In this document: piece by piece, positions 1 to 12,290 of the stretch | How the letters are laid out: each line of letters begins with the position of its first letter | How positions within the stretch are numbered: position 1 is the first letter of the stretch | The notes under the pieces: model-generated | What the model was told of the DNA's origin: nothing | What the model saw: only the letters and a program-made list of their open reading frames with translations | Database searches by the model: none | Position numbers and translations under genes: made by a program | NCBI GenBank assembly: GCA_000827495.1 | Contig: KN817566.1 | Span: 1-64,000 of the forward strand | Source of the DNA: Hypholoma sublateritium FD-334 SS-4 | Taxonomy: Eukaryota; Basidiomycota; Agaricomycetes; Agaricales; Strophariaceae | DNA length: 64,000 nucleotides | Reading direction: 5' to 3'

Positions 1-3000
1 CTTCCGTTGACATCGAAATCCCCTCTGGTACAAAAGGCGTACCACCAGCCACATTTTCTGTCCCGGGGCTTCTATACCGAAAATTGACTGCCGTTATCCA
101 AGCTGCATTCTCTTCGCCACTTGCTCCCCACTTTCACCTGACTCCCTTCAGGCTATTTCATTCCTCTTCAAGCGGCAAAAAGGAGNGGGTATTTTCTGAA
201 GTCTACGACTCAGATGTCTATATCGAGGAGCATGACAGGATTCAGCGTGCCCCTCTTCCCCCAGACGAGCCCAATTGCAAGCGAGAGAAGGTTGTATTCG
301 GTCTCATGGTCTGGTCCGACAGCACCCACCTCGCTAATTTTGGCACAGCAAAACTCTGGCCAATCTATTCCTTTTTTTCAGGCATTTCGAAGTACATTCG
401 CAGTCAGCCAAATTCAGGCGCCTGCCAGCACATCGCATATATTCCTTCTCTTCCTGACTCTTTCCAAGACTTTGCGGCTTCTTTTTGCAGCAAATGGGGC
501 ACCCAGAGGAAGGACATCTTGACACATTGTCGGCGGGAGCTTATCCATGGCGTCTGGAAGCTCCTACTTGATGATGACTTCGTTCATGCGTATAAATACG
601 GAATGGTGGTTAAATGCGCTGATGGCATTGAGCGCCGGGTATATCCTCGATTCTTCACGTATTCCGCAGATTACCCAGAAAAGTAAGCAGCGTCTTTTTT
701 GCAATTTCTTTATCTTCTAATTGTCTCAATAGAGTATTGCTTGCTACCATACGAGACAAGGGCCTGTGCCCCTGCCCTCGATGCCTTGCGCCGAAATCCA
801 AACTTGATCAGACTGGTACAAAGCGCGACAGCAATTTCCGACTGAAAAACGTTCGTATCTACCTATCCACCTTCGTCCAAGCCGCACGCAATGCAATCTA
901 CAAATNGGCAGCTGCTATTGCTGGCGTTGTGGTGAATCGGCTGCTCAAACCAACGTCCTCCGTTCCCACCCTGGTGAGTTAAAGCCTCTTGGTCGTAGCT
1001 GTTTATGAATACCTCTCCTTCGCCCTAGAATGCGTTTTCTGAGAGACTTGGCNATGATTTCAATATCTCCCGCATGCTTGTCGTTGATCTTCTGCACGAG
1101 TTCGAGCTGGGCGTCTGGAAAGCTCTATTTATGCACTTGATCCGAGTTTTATATGCTGCTGCTAGTAATGGTGGTTTAGTTGCTGAACTGGATCTACGGT
1201 GAGTCCACATTTTTCTTTACTTACCTGCAGATATTAATCTTCCTTCGATGGTAAGATTTCGGAATATGCCAACATTTGGCTCAAGCACAATAAGGCGCTT
1301 TGCAACAAACGCTTCGGAAATGAAGAAACTTGCAGCTCGTGATTTTGAGGACCTACTACAGGTAAGCCCGAGCTCCTCTAGCTAGAAAACATGCTTACGA
1401 GCNATTTTTTCTCACTATCTAGTGCAGCATTCCAGCATTTGAAGGGCTGCTACCGGAACCTTATGATACAATCATCATGACGCTTTTGTACCGGACTGCG
1501 GAGTGGCATGCTTTTGCCAAACTTCGGCTCCATACCGAAAGCACCCTACAGCACCTTGAAAGGCTTACGACAGAGCTCGGAAAGCTTATGCGAGAGTTTA
1601 GGGACATCACGCAGTCCTCCTTTGAAACCTTTGAACTGCCGAAGGAAACAGGCGCACGACAGAGGCGCCAAACATCTAGAAAGGGAAAGGAGAACGCAGC
1701 ACCGAGCGACACCTCTGGGAAGAAAGCGAAAAGCCTGAACTTATTCACGTACAAATGGCATGCGCTTGGCGATTATGCTCAAGCCATTCGTCTCTTTGGC
1801 GGAACGGATGGGTTCTCAACGCAAGTGGTTAGTCTGGCATTCATATTCGATCGTCCAACTCACTCACGCCAGATTGCCAGGGTGAACTTTCCCACAGAAC
1901 CGTGAAACGCCTCTACGGCACGACAAACAAACGGAACGCCGAACGTCAGATTGCTAAACGCGTTCGAAGACTTGAACGCGCCAATTTGGCTCTTGATGCG
2001 AATCAACGGCTTCGGGACCATAAGCAGCGTGAAGCGACCGAACGAGAGAAAACAGCAGAGCAAGAAAAAATAACAGAACAAGAAGAGACGAGCACAGAGG
2101 GTGATGCAGAGCTTCGATACCACATCTCTGCATCAAAAAACAGCCCACAGGACGTTTTCAGTATGATTCGCAATAACAGAGGCGACCCCGCTTACCACGT
2201 ATGCCTTTCAAACATATGCTCTTTGAATCTCGGCTAATGAAATCTCTGACGCGTGAAGAAATTTTTACCAAAGCTTCAAGACCATTTACTAGGACGACTA
2301 ACGGGCCGTGAATTTGACGGCGACATGCATGAGGAATTTACGGACTCGGACCGAAACTCCATCCGCTTCCTAGGAGGAAAAATCTATTCTGTCCAGACTT
2401 GCCGCATCTACTACACAAGCTATGACTTACAGCGGCAGTACGACGTAATCAACCCTTGCGCACACCCAGACATCATACTGCGGTCGCCCATCACCGAAGC
2501 AGGCGCCGAGCCGTACTGGTATGCCAGGGTCATCGGAGTTTATCATGCCAAGGTTTGGGCCGAGAACCCAGCAATTCCAGGCGGCAAAATTACCAGACGC
2601 ATGGACTTCCTTTGGGTTCGCTGGTTTGGAGACGAACCAGGCTATCGCTCAGGATTTCGCAGGGCCCGCCTGCCAAAAATTGGCTTCGTGGAATCAACCG
2701 ACGACTTCGCATTCAGCTTTGTTGACCCCGCAAATGTTATACGCGGATGTCACTTAATTCCGGCGTTCAATGCTGGCCGAGGTACTACGCTCCTTCCCCA
2801 GTCTCGCAGCATAGCTCGTCGCTTGAATCCAGAGGATATCGATGATTGGTTGAACTTCTATGTGAACATGTGAGCGACTTCTGCAACTATATGTTTTGAA
2901 GCGACTGCTGACATGAAAGAACTGCCAGCTTTGTAGATCGCGATATGGTCATGCGGTACTATGGCGGCGGGATTGGGCACCTGAGCAATACGCCGTCCCA

Positions 3001-3340
3001 GCAAGCAGATCTTCTCAACCCCCCGTCTGATGAAATGGATGAGGAAGGTGTGGAAGAGGAAGATGTGGAAGAAGACGCTGAGAGAGATGCGAGAGATAGA
3101 CCACAGGATGTTATTATGCATGATGAAGAGCTGGAAGTGGACGCAAATGATGAGAACGACGGATCTGGGGACAACGATCACGACGACGGCGAAGCCAGCG
3201 CTGACGACTACGACTACAACGAGGTTGATTACAGAAACGACGATGAACGTGACGATGACGATGACGAGAACGAGGATGACCACGAGGGAAGCAGCTGCGG
3301 GAATGATGAGGAAGGCAGTTGCGGCTATGCTTCACCTTAG
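1..3340 (+). mobile_element. Plavaka-type (CACTA-like) transposase, 5' end outside window
   Basis: I recognise the Agaricomycete Plavaka transposase family, a CACTA-like DDE transposon protein. The frame is open from base 3, so the gene starts left of the window. Seen in order: a DSTHLANFG segment, HIAYIPSLPDSFQDF, THCRREL, a CPCPRCL cysteine cluster after the first intron, then LLHEFELGVWKALF, RRFATNASEMKKLAARDFED and LLYRTAEWHAFAKLRLHT. A basic K/R/E coiled-coil-like stretch lies near 1.9-2.1 kb, and the C-terminus (about 3030-3310) is a very acidic D/E-rich tail. At least seven short introns fit GT-AG (for example 683 to about 733). The exons join without obvious stops, so this copy may be recent. 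Four single N bases (186, 906, 1053, 1403) hide residues. The terminal repeats were not found; the left one is outside the window. Confidence 0.85.
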
Positions 3341-3640
3341 TAGTAAACAACGTTCCGGTTGAGCCAATATATATTCCGTTCAAAAACATGATGTTGTACT
3401 CTATTAGGAGTCCCGCTGCCCTTCAAAGTCAGATCCAAGCATGGGCTGCGACGTCTGATACATCTCGCCAAGGGGCTTTGCAAAAGTGATGAGGAGCAGT
3501 ACGAGGTGGGCGATAAACGCAGGCGCTGGTGTCTGAGTGCGGTTGTCTGAGTCCACGGACCTGATGATGCCGTGCGCAGCTGATGTTGGAGTCCGTCGTT
3601 TTTATGAAATGATGGGCTGCTCTTTCTTCGTAGATGCTAG
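3341..3640. other. Intergenic, nothing recognised
   Basis: The 3' flank of the Plavaka gene. I see no coding frame, RNA gene or clear inverted repeat here. Confidence 0.5.
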
Positions 3641-3644
3641 TACT

Positions 3645-4345
3645 ATGATTCTACTGCAAACCTTGCAGTAACTTCATAGACAATTATAATTGCCTTGCTA
3701 TATTTCAATCATTTCTTCTTACAAAAAAATACCATATCTATTTTACGATGTCGCAGTAATCCTATAACGTGCATCCAATGGGTGATAACCCATTGTCGAG
3801 GCAGTATAATATTATCAAGGGCTCATCTACGTCATAACGTTAAATCTGGACTTCCCTGAGTCCTAAGCTAGTGCGATAATAAACGGCCAAGCACATAATA
3901 TACAATATTAAAGCTGTATTTGCACCACAAAGCTTGTGGCTATTCCACAGCATTGTACAAGCTCTTCGCTATATTGCGATCTATTCATGAAGCCAGGTGA
4001 AGTGGACAATGCCCGACATCAATACTGTAATTTCATATGAATCTTGCATCTACTTCATAACACAGAGCAATCTTTTTACAGAGGTTTTTATCATTGATAA
4101 AGTGCCTAAGACTCGACATGAATAATATGATTCTTCTGCAGACCTTACAGCCACTTCGTAGACAATTACAATTGCCTTGCTATATTTTAATCATTTCTTC
4201 TTACAAGAAAAATATTATATCCATTTTACGACGCCGAAGTAATCCTATAATGTGTATCTAACAGGTTATCACCCGTTGTCGAGGCAGTATAATATTGTCA
4301 AGGGCTCATCAACGTCGTAAGGCTAAATCTGGACTTCCCTGATTT
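3645..4345. repeat. Direct repeat, two units of about 215 bp
   Basis: About 215 bp starting near 3648 recurs starting near 4131 in the same orientation with moderate divergence. Both copies carry 'acaattataattgccttgct'-like and 'gaggcagtataatatt' blocks and end in 'aatctggacttccctga'. The offset is about 483 bp and the spacer is AT-rich and non-coding. The second copy ends at about 4344, a few bases before homology with the DUF6534 gene begins. I saw no LTR signature (TG...CA ends, primer-binding site) or coding content. Confidence 0.7.
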
Positions 4346-4352
4346 CCTGATG

Positions 4353-5625
4353 TACAAACTTGTGAGTCTACAGTGGCGCCATCCCGTATCGAAAGCTCGA
4401 GCTTGATTCCTTGACCCTTCAGACTTATACTGTCAAACATCTTTCAAAGACGCGATCTGGGTAAAGATTTTGGTCTATACTATCTACATATTACAAACCA
4501 CGCAGATTATTCTATTCACCAACGACGGGTTCACGGAATTCACGGCAGATTTTGAAAATATCTTTGGTTTTATCCAGGTAAAAACGACGTGGTTTTCTGT
4601 GTGCGTTATTCAGGGCTTAGGTATGTGTAGTATACCCCCCTATCGCCTGAATGTCTGATGAAGAATCCCTTGAAAAGTGGCATTTTCTGTGCAATCATTT
4701 TACGCGTGGCGTATATCGATTATTTCGGAAAAAAAGCTCCCAAGCATTCTTATTTTCCTGGTACGCAATGTGTTAACTCGTGATTTCATTGCACAATATT
4801 AACTGGAGACCCTTGAAGATATCTGTTACCTCATTTTCCCTTTCGATTGTGGTAGCAGTGACCACGAAACTCGAGACATCATTCGACCGTCTCTTGACTG
4901 AAAGTGTCTTCGCCAGAGAGACAGTGGGTGAAACAGCCCTCGGTCCACTCAAAGAAATTAATAGAGTGGTATGCAGGCCTGGCAGGCCAGTGCTGCAATG
5001 TGCGACATCATGATAGCTGTGTGTATGACATATTATGTATGTGCAAACATACTTTCTTTCCGTTCTACAAATTGAGAAACACCATCAGCTCAAATCCCGT
5101 GCTCCCGATAGAGAGCAATTTGTCGACACCAACAAACTCATAAATAGGATAGTACGACTAACAATCGAGACCGGGAGCCTGACAGGTAAACTTCCAATCT
5201 GTGTTGCTAATTTCTATGGTCCTGATTCTGTCATAGCGAGTGTTGCCGTGATCACTGCCATCCTGTCCGCCCTTTCAAGCCACCCATTTGCCGCCGCTAT
5301 TTTGATTATCTCCAACTTATATGCAACCACATTATTGGTTGTTCTAAACAGTCGCATCAAATTTAGGGTCGAATCGGTCGAATCTCTGTCGTGGATGGCT
5401 GATGGATCCGACTTGCATGCGAATCACATTGTCAACCGGAGCGGCATACGATTCAATAAGGACATCGGGAGCAGCTTTTCAGGGATATCGCCAGGTGTAG
5501 CCGGTCATGGAGACACCACCGGTCTCGGAGACATGGAACCTTTAGAAGAATTTAAATTCTTGAGCGGAGGTAAGACAATCCTTTTCAACTTGAACTATCT
5601 AAGATTAATTGAAAGAATAGAATGA
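4353..5625 (+). pseudogene. 5'-truncated DUF6534 seven-TM-type membrane protein gene
   Basis: This is a paralog of the gene at 25.0-26.4 kb. DUF6534 proteins are multi-pass membrane proteins of unknown function, abundant in Agaricomycetes. Homology starts at the VQT codons (4353) directly before a GTGAGT donor and continues through KDAIWVKILVYTIYILQTTQ, WFSVCVIQGLG, FSVQSFYAWRIS, SLSIVVAVTTKLETSFD, AAMCDIMIAVCMTYY, TNKLINRIVRLTIETGSLT and YATTLLVVLNSRIKF. Splice sites match the other copy and no internal frameshift was seen. The exon encoding the first membrane helix, present in the other copy, and the promoter are missing; a repeat unit ends at about 4344 instead. I call it a 5'-truncated pseudogene. 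It may still be transcribed from a new start. Confidence 0.7.
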
Positions 5626-5689
5626 TTTATTGAACCTGTTCCCGGAGAACCGCCTCGAGCCCCAAATGAAGCTACATATATCCCACAGC

Positions 5690-6795
5690 CATACACCATA
5701 CACCATCAGGATTCGAACAGGCAAGTGCCCATACATCGCTTGATTTCCCACTGGCAGTACAATACAGGATATCATACAAGGTAATTCCTATCTATGACCC
5801 ACACCTAGGACAAACCTTTGTTAAACTGTATACTCCCCACGAACTAGATCCCAGGACCAGAAAAAGCTGCGGCAGAGTAGTGAGTCGAACTTCAATGCAC
5901 TTATTCTCGTTTACATATATTTCTCCCTAAAACTAGACTAAATTACGATTAGATATTGTGCGGGGGTCGGGCTAGCTGCTATACCTAGGAAGAGAAGACT
6001 CTGAAAGGTCTGCAATGCTATATGTACTCTCTAGCTATTTTGATCAAGCACAAACTTGAACAAGAACGCGCTATTGGTCTCTTTCTCGACGTCCAGGTCA
6101 CCGCGCTGTCTGAACCGCTGCAGCGTATCTCGCGTAGATTCACCTCGTGCACGCCCTCGTGGCGTGCGCGTGAGCAACAGCGGAAACGCGGACGCGCCGT
6201 ACACGCCTACACCGTTAACTCGGCTCGTTGCACCCATCGAGGAGGTCGTCGTCGCGCGCTTTCAAGCAGACTTCAGAGCTTCCGTCAGCATTCGTATACA
6301 GATATTAATAAATGAGCATTCTTAACCATCCCTTACGTTGACAGATCTACCTGGAAGAAGTAGAAGCGCGAGCGTCTTTTATATCTTGTAATTGATAAAC
6401 CATTTGAGATTTGTAGGAGGTAAGACTAGACAGGAATAAAGGGCTTGCAGTGGAATGTATTAATAGGTACTTAGCGTCAAATAATGGGTACAAAGGGTAT
6501 AAGTACATGAGGTATATGATATTCCAAAAACCCAGAGATGGTTGAATAACGAAAACAATAAAAAGGGTTGAAACAACTTGATAGTACTACTTGAGTACAC
6601 AGATAATTGACATACCAATTGTTGCGATGGAGTTTTGCTAAAAGTAGCCCAGGAACCGTCCCAGACTGCCATACTAACATATAGTCTCATCGATGTCCAC
6701 AAGCTGCTCACGCAGTGTCGTGTCCTGTCTGCCATCTACAAAACTGATGTCTGCCACGGAAAACTGGAAGAGCACCACGGAGTACTAGAAAGGCA
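5690..6795. other. Intergenic, no supported gene
   Basis: AT-rich sequence between the truncated DUF6534 copy and the first arrestin gene. Short open frames occur around 6.02-6.33 kb and 6.46-6.74 kb on both strands, but none shows a domain, splice structure or matching paralog. Confidence 0.5.
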
Positions 6796-8435
6796 TCAGC
6801 GCCGTTCCGATCCTGGTCTTACCAAGTAGATGTCTACACGCACCTCAATTTTTGTCGACGACGGCTTGACCCCCCGCGGGACACCCAGCTCGCCCGCGAG
6901 ATACCGCACGTGTTCGCCGCCGTTTTGCTCGTGCCGAACGGCGGTCCACGCGGCAGGGCCTTCTTCCAGCGACTGCCCATCGTCGCCACCCAGCGCTACA
7001 GGGAAGCGTAGACCGACAACGCCGCTTTTTTTATTAGCTGCGGATACGGAGGCAAGCGCCCCGCGCCGCTGTAGGCGTACGACGATGGCATTTGGGGCGC
7101 AGAGTGCGTCTAGTGCAGCTGGGTCTGAGGAGGACAGGCGCATGCAGAGCGGGATGAGGGAGCCACGGTTGTAATTTAGCTGTACCACGGTAGCGATCAA
7201 AATGGGTGACAACGAAGAGACGCATGCGACTTACAGGTTTGGCAAGGAAAAGCTGTAATCAGAAAGTGCGGTCAGAAGTGGGGAAGACAATTGTACGACG
7301 TAGGGCGGACATACTGTGCAGCCAATCTCGACATTAGTGCGTGTCCGCGTGCGAGTACCCATGACACGCACTGGAGCCAGTGCATGCCAGCGCTCGAATG
7401 GCCCATAGGAGGATTGCTTCCCCGCAGACGGTAACGGGCCGGGAACAGGGAGCGGCGGCGGCCAAACGACAGGGATGTAAGCAACAGAGGCTTTAATCCT
7501 GCGCGTATGATAATGTAAATCATGACGAGAATTTCTCCTTCCGGAAAAAACGCACTTGTAGTCAGGTGCAGTCCACTCGCGCTGTATGCGCACCGAGACA
7601 TTATACACCGCCGATGCATAGTACCCGTCACGCAGCTTCTGCAACGCTGCAAATGATACCGAGCCTGTATCACTGGGCGCGACGACCGCGGACGGGAGGT
7701 CGATCGCGAAGGTCCAGTGGTAATCGCCTTGCAACTTGCCATCTGGAGCGGCAATATTGGCATAGCGAGCGCTGCTACTATTGGAGCCGTGAGCGTTGAG
7801 ACTGTTGTTACTGATAGTTGGCGGCGCGCCGGGCGGGCCTAGGATCCCGCGCTTGTCCTTAGGGTCGTGAGCAGCCCACACAGTGTGAGATATATCGAGG
7901 AAAGTTGTGTCGTTGTCGAACAAGTTGTCAGCGCCCGTGCGATCCTTGGGCTTGCAGCGCCCACTTATCTAATGTAGATAGATATCAATGTTGAGGCAAC
8001 ATATGGTAAGACGGATGTGAGCGGGCGCTGGAATTGGATGCAAATAAATTGAAAACGCACAGATATGGTGATGGACTTTACGACCGTCGGCTTGTCGAGG
8101 TGCAGCTGTACGGTGCCCGTAATTGGCTCCCGACCAAGGAAAGTTGCAAGATCGCGCGAGTACGCGGCCGCTGCGCTGAGCGTCAGCACAGCGACTGCGC
8201 GTCCGCGGCTCTCTGTCTTATAATCGAATTGCTTGACTTGAGTCTGATGCGGTGGTGGAGCAGAGCGCCCGCCATGTGGCTCAGTCGGATTTTGGTTTTG
8301 GTAATCAGACTGGGGTGGAGTGAGTCCAGTGGGTGAAGGCCGGTTATGGGGATTAGTTATGGGGACAACAACAGGCACCGGTGTCTGGGCAGTGGTGTCT
8401 ACGAGGGCGTATACAGGAAGAGTGTTCGCAGACAT
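6796..8435 (-). CDS. Arrestin-like N-terminal domain protein (paralog 1)
   Basis: Five exons read on the minus strand: 8435-8061, 7968-7556, 7498-7315, 7252-7235 and 7179-6796, giving 457 residues with all phases closing. The start ATG at 8435 gives MSANTLPVYALVD. Arrestin-fold signs are GRAVAVLTL, a PITGTVQLHLDKPTVVKSITI strand pair typical of the fungal arrestin_N family, then TTFLDISHTVW, LQGDYHWTFAIDLP and, near the end, VRLQRRGALASV. Such proteins are adaptors linking membrane cargo to endocytosis or ubiquitin ligases, and many basidiomycete members are uncharacterised. The fourth exon is an 18-nt microexon encoding LFLAKP. Exon 1 and exon 2 end at GTGCGT donors. The neighbour at 9.84-11.42 kb is a paralog with the same exon structure. 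Specific partners cannot be named. Confidence 0.82.
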
Positions 8436-9835
8436 GGCTGTTCCGCTCGAAGGAGCCTCAGGGACACGGCTAGCACCTGCTCGAATAGCTCGGGCATGGG
8501 ACCCGGGAGTATCAGTGCAAAGTCAAACACTTACTTAAGCACAGGGCATGGAGAAATGGTCCGGCTTGTAATCGGCGGGACGTAACTTTCTCCTTCCGTC
8601 AGCGTTCTCTCTCACATTCGCGTGGCGAGTGGGTCTGGATAGACGGAATAGACTAGAATAGACTCTGTTTTTGATATGCATCAAAGGATCATGATAGGAA
8701 CTTTTCTTTAGATAGACGTGCCGATAGGTTTTCTCCCAAACGTTAGGCCAAAATAGACGTGCTGCGTGCTCTGCTTTGATAGGTATCCAAAGTTCTTTAT
8801 TATCTTACATCACACTTCATGCCCACTCTTGTGTTTAAACGCCTGGAATTGCACACCAATACATAAGCCTGATATGAGGCTGTCAGGCATACATGGTGCG
8901 CAGGCTGTTGTATGTATGGCCGTTACTCCGAACCCAGAGTAAATTTTATTTCTTTCTTGGCGTCATTATTAATAGGCTGGTCCCTTGCACCTGACAATCT
9001 GCTTGACAATCTGGCACATGGCAAACACCTATGAAAGCAAAGATTTTACCTGCCATTTATTTAAGGAAGCAGTTAATCTTGGGTTAATCCTACATTGCTT
9101 AAATATGATTGAAATTGAAGAGTAGAACATGCAGGTTGATGACGGTGCAAGCCATTGTACGGTACAGGTTATTAAGGATTCATAAAACTTTCTTGGGCGC
9201 TTGTCCGATGTCGGCTGATGCTGATGTCGGGCCCCTGAGGGATGTCCCGTGTGACCGGATCAGGGTACTTCGGCTGTTGCCGGTATCAGCGTGACGTAGC
9301 CTTCGTCAATCCAATTCTTCGTCGACTTGACCAATGCCACCACCTCCACCCTCCTCCACCGCCACTACTTATATCGGATATTGCACTGAACGGATGCCGC
9401 TAATTTATTGTTCTTCCTAGATGGCTCAGCTCCTGGAAAGCTTATCACCATTCTGTCATAGCTCTGTACGGTGCTGTTCGATGTTATGCAAACGTCATCA
9501 TTCATGAAAGGTTGACTTGATTCTCTGCTCTATGAGTCTTATTAGACTCGAAAGGAAGTTATGACGATTCCGCTTTCTTAGCTTCCACCTTGTATTGCCT
9601 TTTCCCAGAGCTGCTTGTTCTCGGGCATTCTACATCCATGCTTATGTCTGACTTGAAGCAATGTCTAAGGAGGAACATATCTCTTTGGAACAGGACCAGG
9701 CCCGTACAATGTTCCAATCTCCACAGGATGCTCCTGGTGAATGTTCTCATTTGCTGCATCCAACACCATCCCTGTCACCGACGAGAAAGGACGAATCACT
9801 ACGGCATACTAGGGTGATAAATGTCACACATCAGC
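8436..9835. other. Intergenic, upstream of arrestin paralog 1
   Basis: About 1.4 kb separating the two arrestin-like genes. No coding frame shows recognisable homology. It should hold the promoter of paralog 1 and the 3' end of paralog 2. Confidence 0.5.
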
Positions 9836-11416
9836 TCATTCAACCATGTCGCAGCAGGGATCGAACAAGCTCACGTCAATTTTCATGTAGGGCATAGCAC
9901 TCGAGGGCTTGAGGCCATCCTTGAGGCGCAGTTCGCCTCGGACATACCTGACGTACCTCCCTGACACAAAAATCAAATCCGCCGCGGTCGTCGAGGGCCA
10001 CCATACCGCTCTTGCCCCAAGGCTCTCCTGTACCCGACTACCCGTATCGAGAGCCATGGACGAGAGCTTGTTGCGACTTTTCGTCAACGCGGACAATTTG
10101 ATGCGCCGCTGGAGTCGAACAGCGATCGCGGTTGTGACCTCAGAAGACAAAATATCGACCGCCTGTGAGTTGTGGCTTGATATGCGCATGTAAAGGGGGA
10201 TCTCTGTCCCGCGGGTGTATTGGAGCTTAATCGGCTTTTAGGACCACCCATATATGTACTGGCGTGAAAAAGGAAGAACATACGGGTTTCGCAAGGAAGA
10301 GCTACGCGACGTCGGTAACGGAAGAAAGAGCAAGTTAAGGACAGGCGCGAAACGAGATAAAATTCTTTGCTCACGGTGCATTCTACATCCAAAGGACGCG
10401 ACTTGAAAAGGGTACCCGTGAGCTGTATATCGCCGAAAGCGTGCCATCCATCAGGATCAATGTGGGGGGAAGGCAAAGGTGTACCCTGTGCGTAGGCCAA
10501 GCGTCGCAGACCGGGAAATCCAGACGGAGAAATAGCCGGGACATAAACGAAAGGCGCCTCAATTCTAGGAATTTTATATACATAAGGACATCCGGAGAAT
10601 AGGTGTAATTATGAAATAACTTACTTATAATCGGGGAGAGGCCACTTCCGCTTGATCCGTAATAGTACGTCATACACAACCATTGCGCAATATTGCTCTT
10701 TGAATGTCTGCGGCGGGACGAAAGACACCTCCCCGGCAGGCGTGGGTGCTGTCAGTGTCGGCGGAATTTCAATGGCGTATGACCACAGATATTCGCCTTG
10801 TAGTTTACCGTCGCGGGTGACGCCCCCGCTGATCATATCTGCTCTACGGCCATCTTGTTCAGCAGACCACAGCTTATGTGAGATCTCCATGAAGGTGTTC
10901 TCGTCGCTGAAGCTATTGGTATCCACGTAGAAACCCACAGTAGGGAGACAGCGCCCGCATATCTGGGACATACTGCGCGTCAGGAGTGTTATTCCAAAGC
11001 AGCGTCCTATTGCGCACAGTGATAGTAATTGATTTCACCGTGGTAGGTTTTTCCAGCCGTAGACGCACAGTCCCTGCAACAGGATCGCGCCCCACCAGTG
11101 TTGGCGCATCCTTGGAATGCCGCGCATTTGCAAATAGAGTGAACGCGACGATGTCTTTTCCGCCGCCCGAGATTTTGTAGTCATACTCTTTTGGAGGAGG
11201 GCGTATTGGCCGAGCTCTCGCCACGGTAGACCGTACTGTATTAGATGGAGAGTTGTCCCGAAGGGACATATAATCTGGAAGATCCTCTCCATCCTGAAAG
11301 GTGGAGTGTAGGTCGAACTCCACGGCCGACGTCACAGGGGGGGAGAACTCTTCTCCGGTTAAGGGCGTATATATTGGAGGAATGGTCTGAATATCTGAGG
11401 CGGAGATGATGGACAT
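9836..11416 (-). CDS. Arrestin-like N-terminal domain protein (paralog 2)
   Basis: Five exons: 11416-11018, 10962-10625, 10564-10375, 10301-10284 and 10201-9836, 436 residues, all phases closing. I chose the ATG at 11416 (MSIISASDIQTIPPIYTP) because it aligns with the start of paralog 1; the frame opens slightly earlier with a GTG. Diagnostic parts are YDYKISGGGKDIVAFTLF, PVAGTVRLRLEKPTTVKSIT, NTFMEISHKLW, LQGEYLWSYAIEIPP and VRLQRRIKLSAL, the arrestin-like beta-sandwich pattern. The penultimate exon is again 18 nt and encodes LFLAKP, exactly as in paralog 1, and exon 1 ends at a GTGCGC donor. It is a tandem same-strand duplicate of paralog 1, but clearly diverged, so the duplication is not recent. 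Role inferred only from family: a trafficking adaptor. Confidence 0.82.
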
Positions 11417-11699
11417 GATGTGAATGTGCACGTAGGCGTTGTGTGCTCAATGAGTGCTTTAAAAGGTTTCAAGGGAGGATATTGATAGAACAATCTGATT
11501 AACTGGCTGTCAGAAAGTAGTAATCTTGTCAACCTTGTCAGCTCCGTTAATGAACAGAATTATGAATGGGAACTATTTGCTCCGAAAGCGTTGACAATTT
11601 AAAAGGCACACTTTTGAGGAATGGAATCATCTACGGTATAAGTATACGTAGACGCTCGTCCAATTTAAACACAAGTTCATCTTGAGTTCATCATATGTA
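11417..11699. other. Intergenic between arrestin paralog 2 and the inverted-repeat element
   Basis: Promoter-side sequence of arrestin paralog 2. It ends in the dinucleotide TA (11698-11699), which also follows the right end of the element (18048-18049). Confidence 0.5.
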
Positions 11700-11780
11700 C
11701 TATCACGTGTTATGGGATGCAAAAGTGTCCTAGTTATGCAAAACGCCCTCTCCACCTCGCTAGACTTCGTCTATCACCAT
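11700..11780 (+). repeat. Outer terminal inverted repeat, left arm
   Basis: 81 bp matching the complement of 17967-18047 with a single mismatch (at 11771). It contains the palindrome CACGTG close to the tip. Preceded by TA at 11698-11699. Confidence 0.9.
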
Positions 11781-12100
11781 TTTTTTTCAGATTCTTATAG
11801 AAAAATGCTTGATACATAATAATACCAAAAAATATGCGTTGAAATAAATGTAGATGTCATGCTCCAATGAAGTCAACAGTGTATAATTCCGGCCTTTTTC
11901 ATTATATATCATTGCAAATCACTCTATAACTTGCCTTTCAATTAATAATCCTGGTGTAATTTGTGATATATGTGTATAGATACACTATACAATACTCCTT
12001 GCCAGAATTTGTGCCCTCTCGTTCAACAGAGCCCTTGTAATGAGATCGACTATGAAGCCATGAATAGGAGCGTGATGTTTTCAGTCGGAGATTGAAATAT

Positions 12101-12148
12101 GATCAACGACGCATTTGCAAACGCGTCGCGTCGCGTCGTTCGTTGATC
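12101..12148. repeat. Internal hairpin next to the inner inverted repeat
   Basis: Starts GATCAACGACGC and ends in its near complement ...GTCGTTCGTTGATC, with a run of GCGTC units between. It has no counterpart at the right side of the element. It might be a transposase binding or regulatory site, but nothing proves that. Confidence 0.55.
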
Positions 12149-12201
12149 GCATATTTGGGATCTGTCCCTCCAGAGTCTAGGTGAAAGTCCTTGCGCGATG
12201 G

Positions 12202-12290
12202 CTACGGTAGACGAGAGCTACGGGGTTCAATTTCAGTTTTGCAACCCAGCTACGTGGCTCGCGTGATCGTAATCCCACCATCTTATCTCA
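12202..12290 (+). repeat. Inner (subterminal) inverted repeat, left arm
   Basis: 89 bp matching the complement of 17303-17391 with one mismatch. It begins CTACGGTAGACGAGAGCTAC. It lies about 320 bp beyond the stop codon of the alpha-kinase gene. Confidence 0.9.

Noticed and set aside
3645..4345. The two direct repeats as LTRs of a small retroelement
   Set aside because: No TG...CA ends, no primer-binding or polypurine tract, no coding content between, and only about 270 bp of spacer.
6022..6325. Overlapping frames rich in arginine
   Set aside because: No ATG context, domain or paralog; frames on three registers at once suggest composition, not coding.
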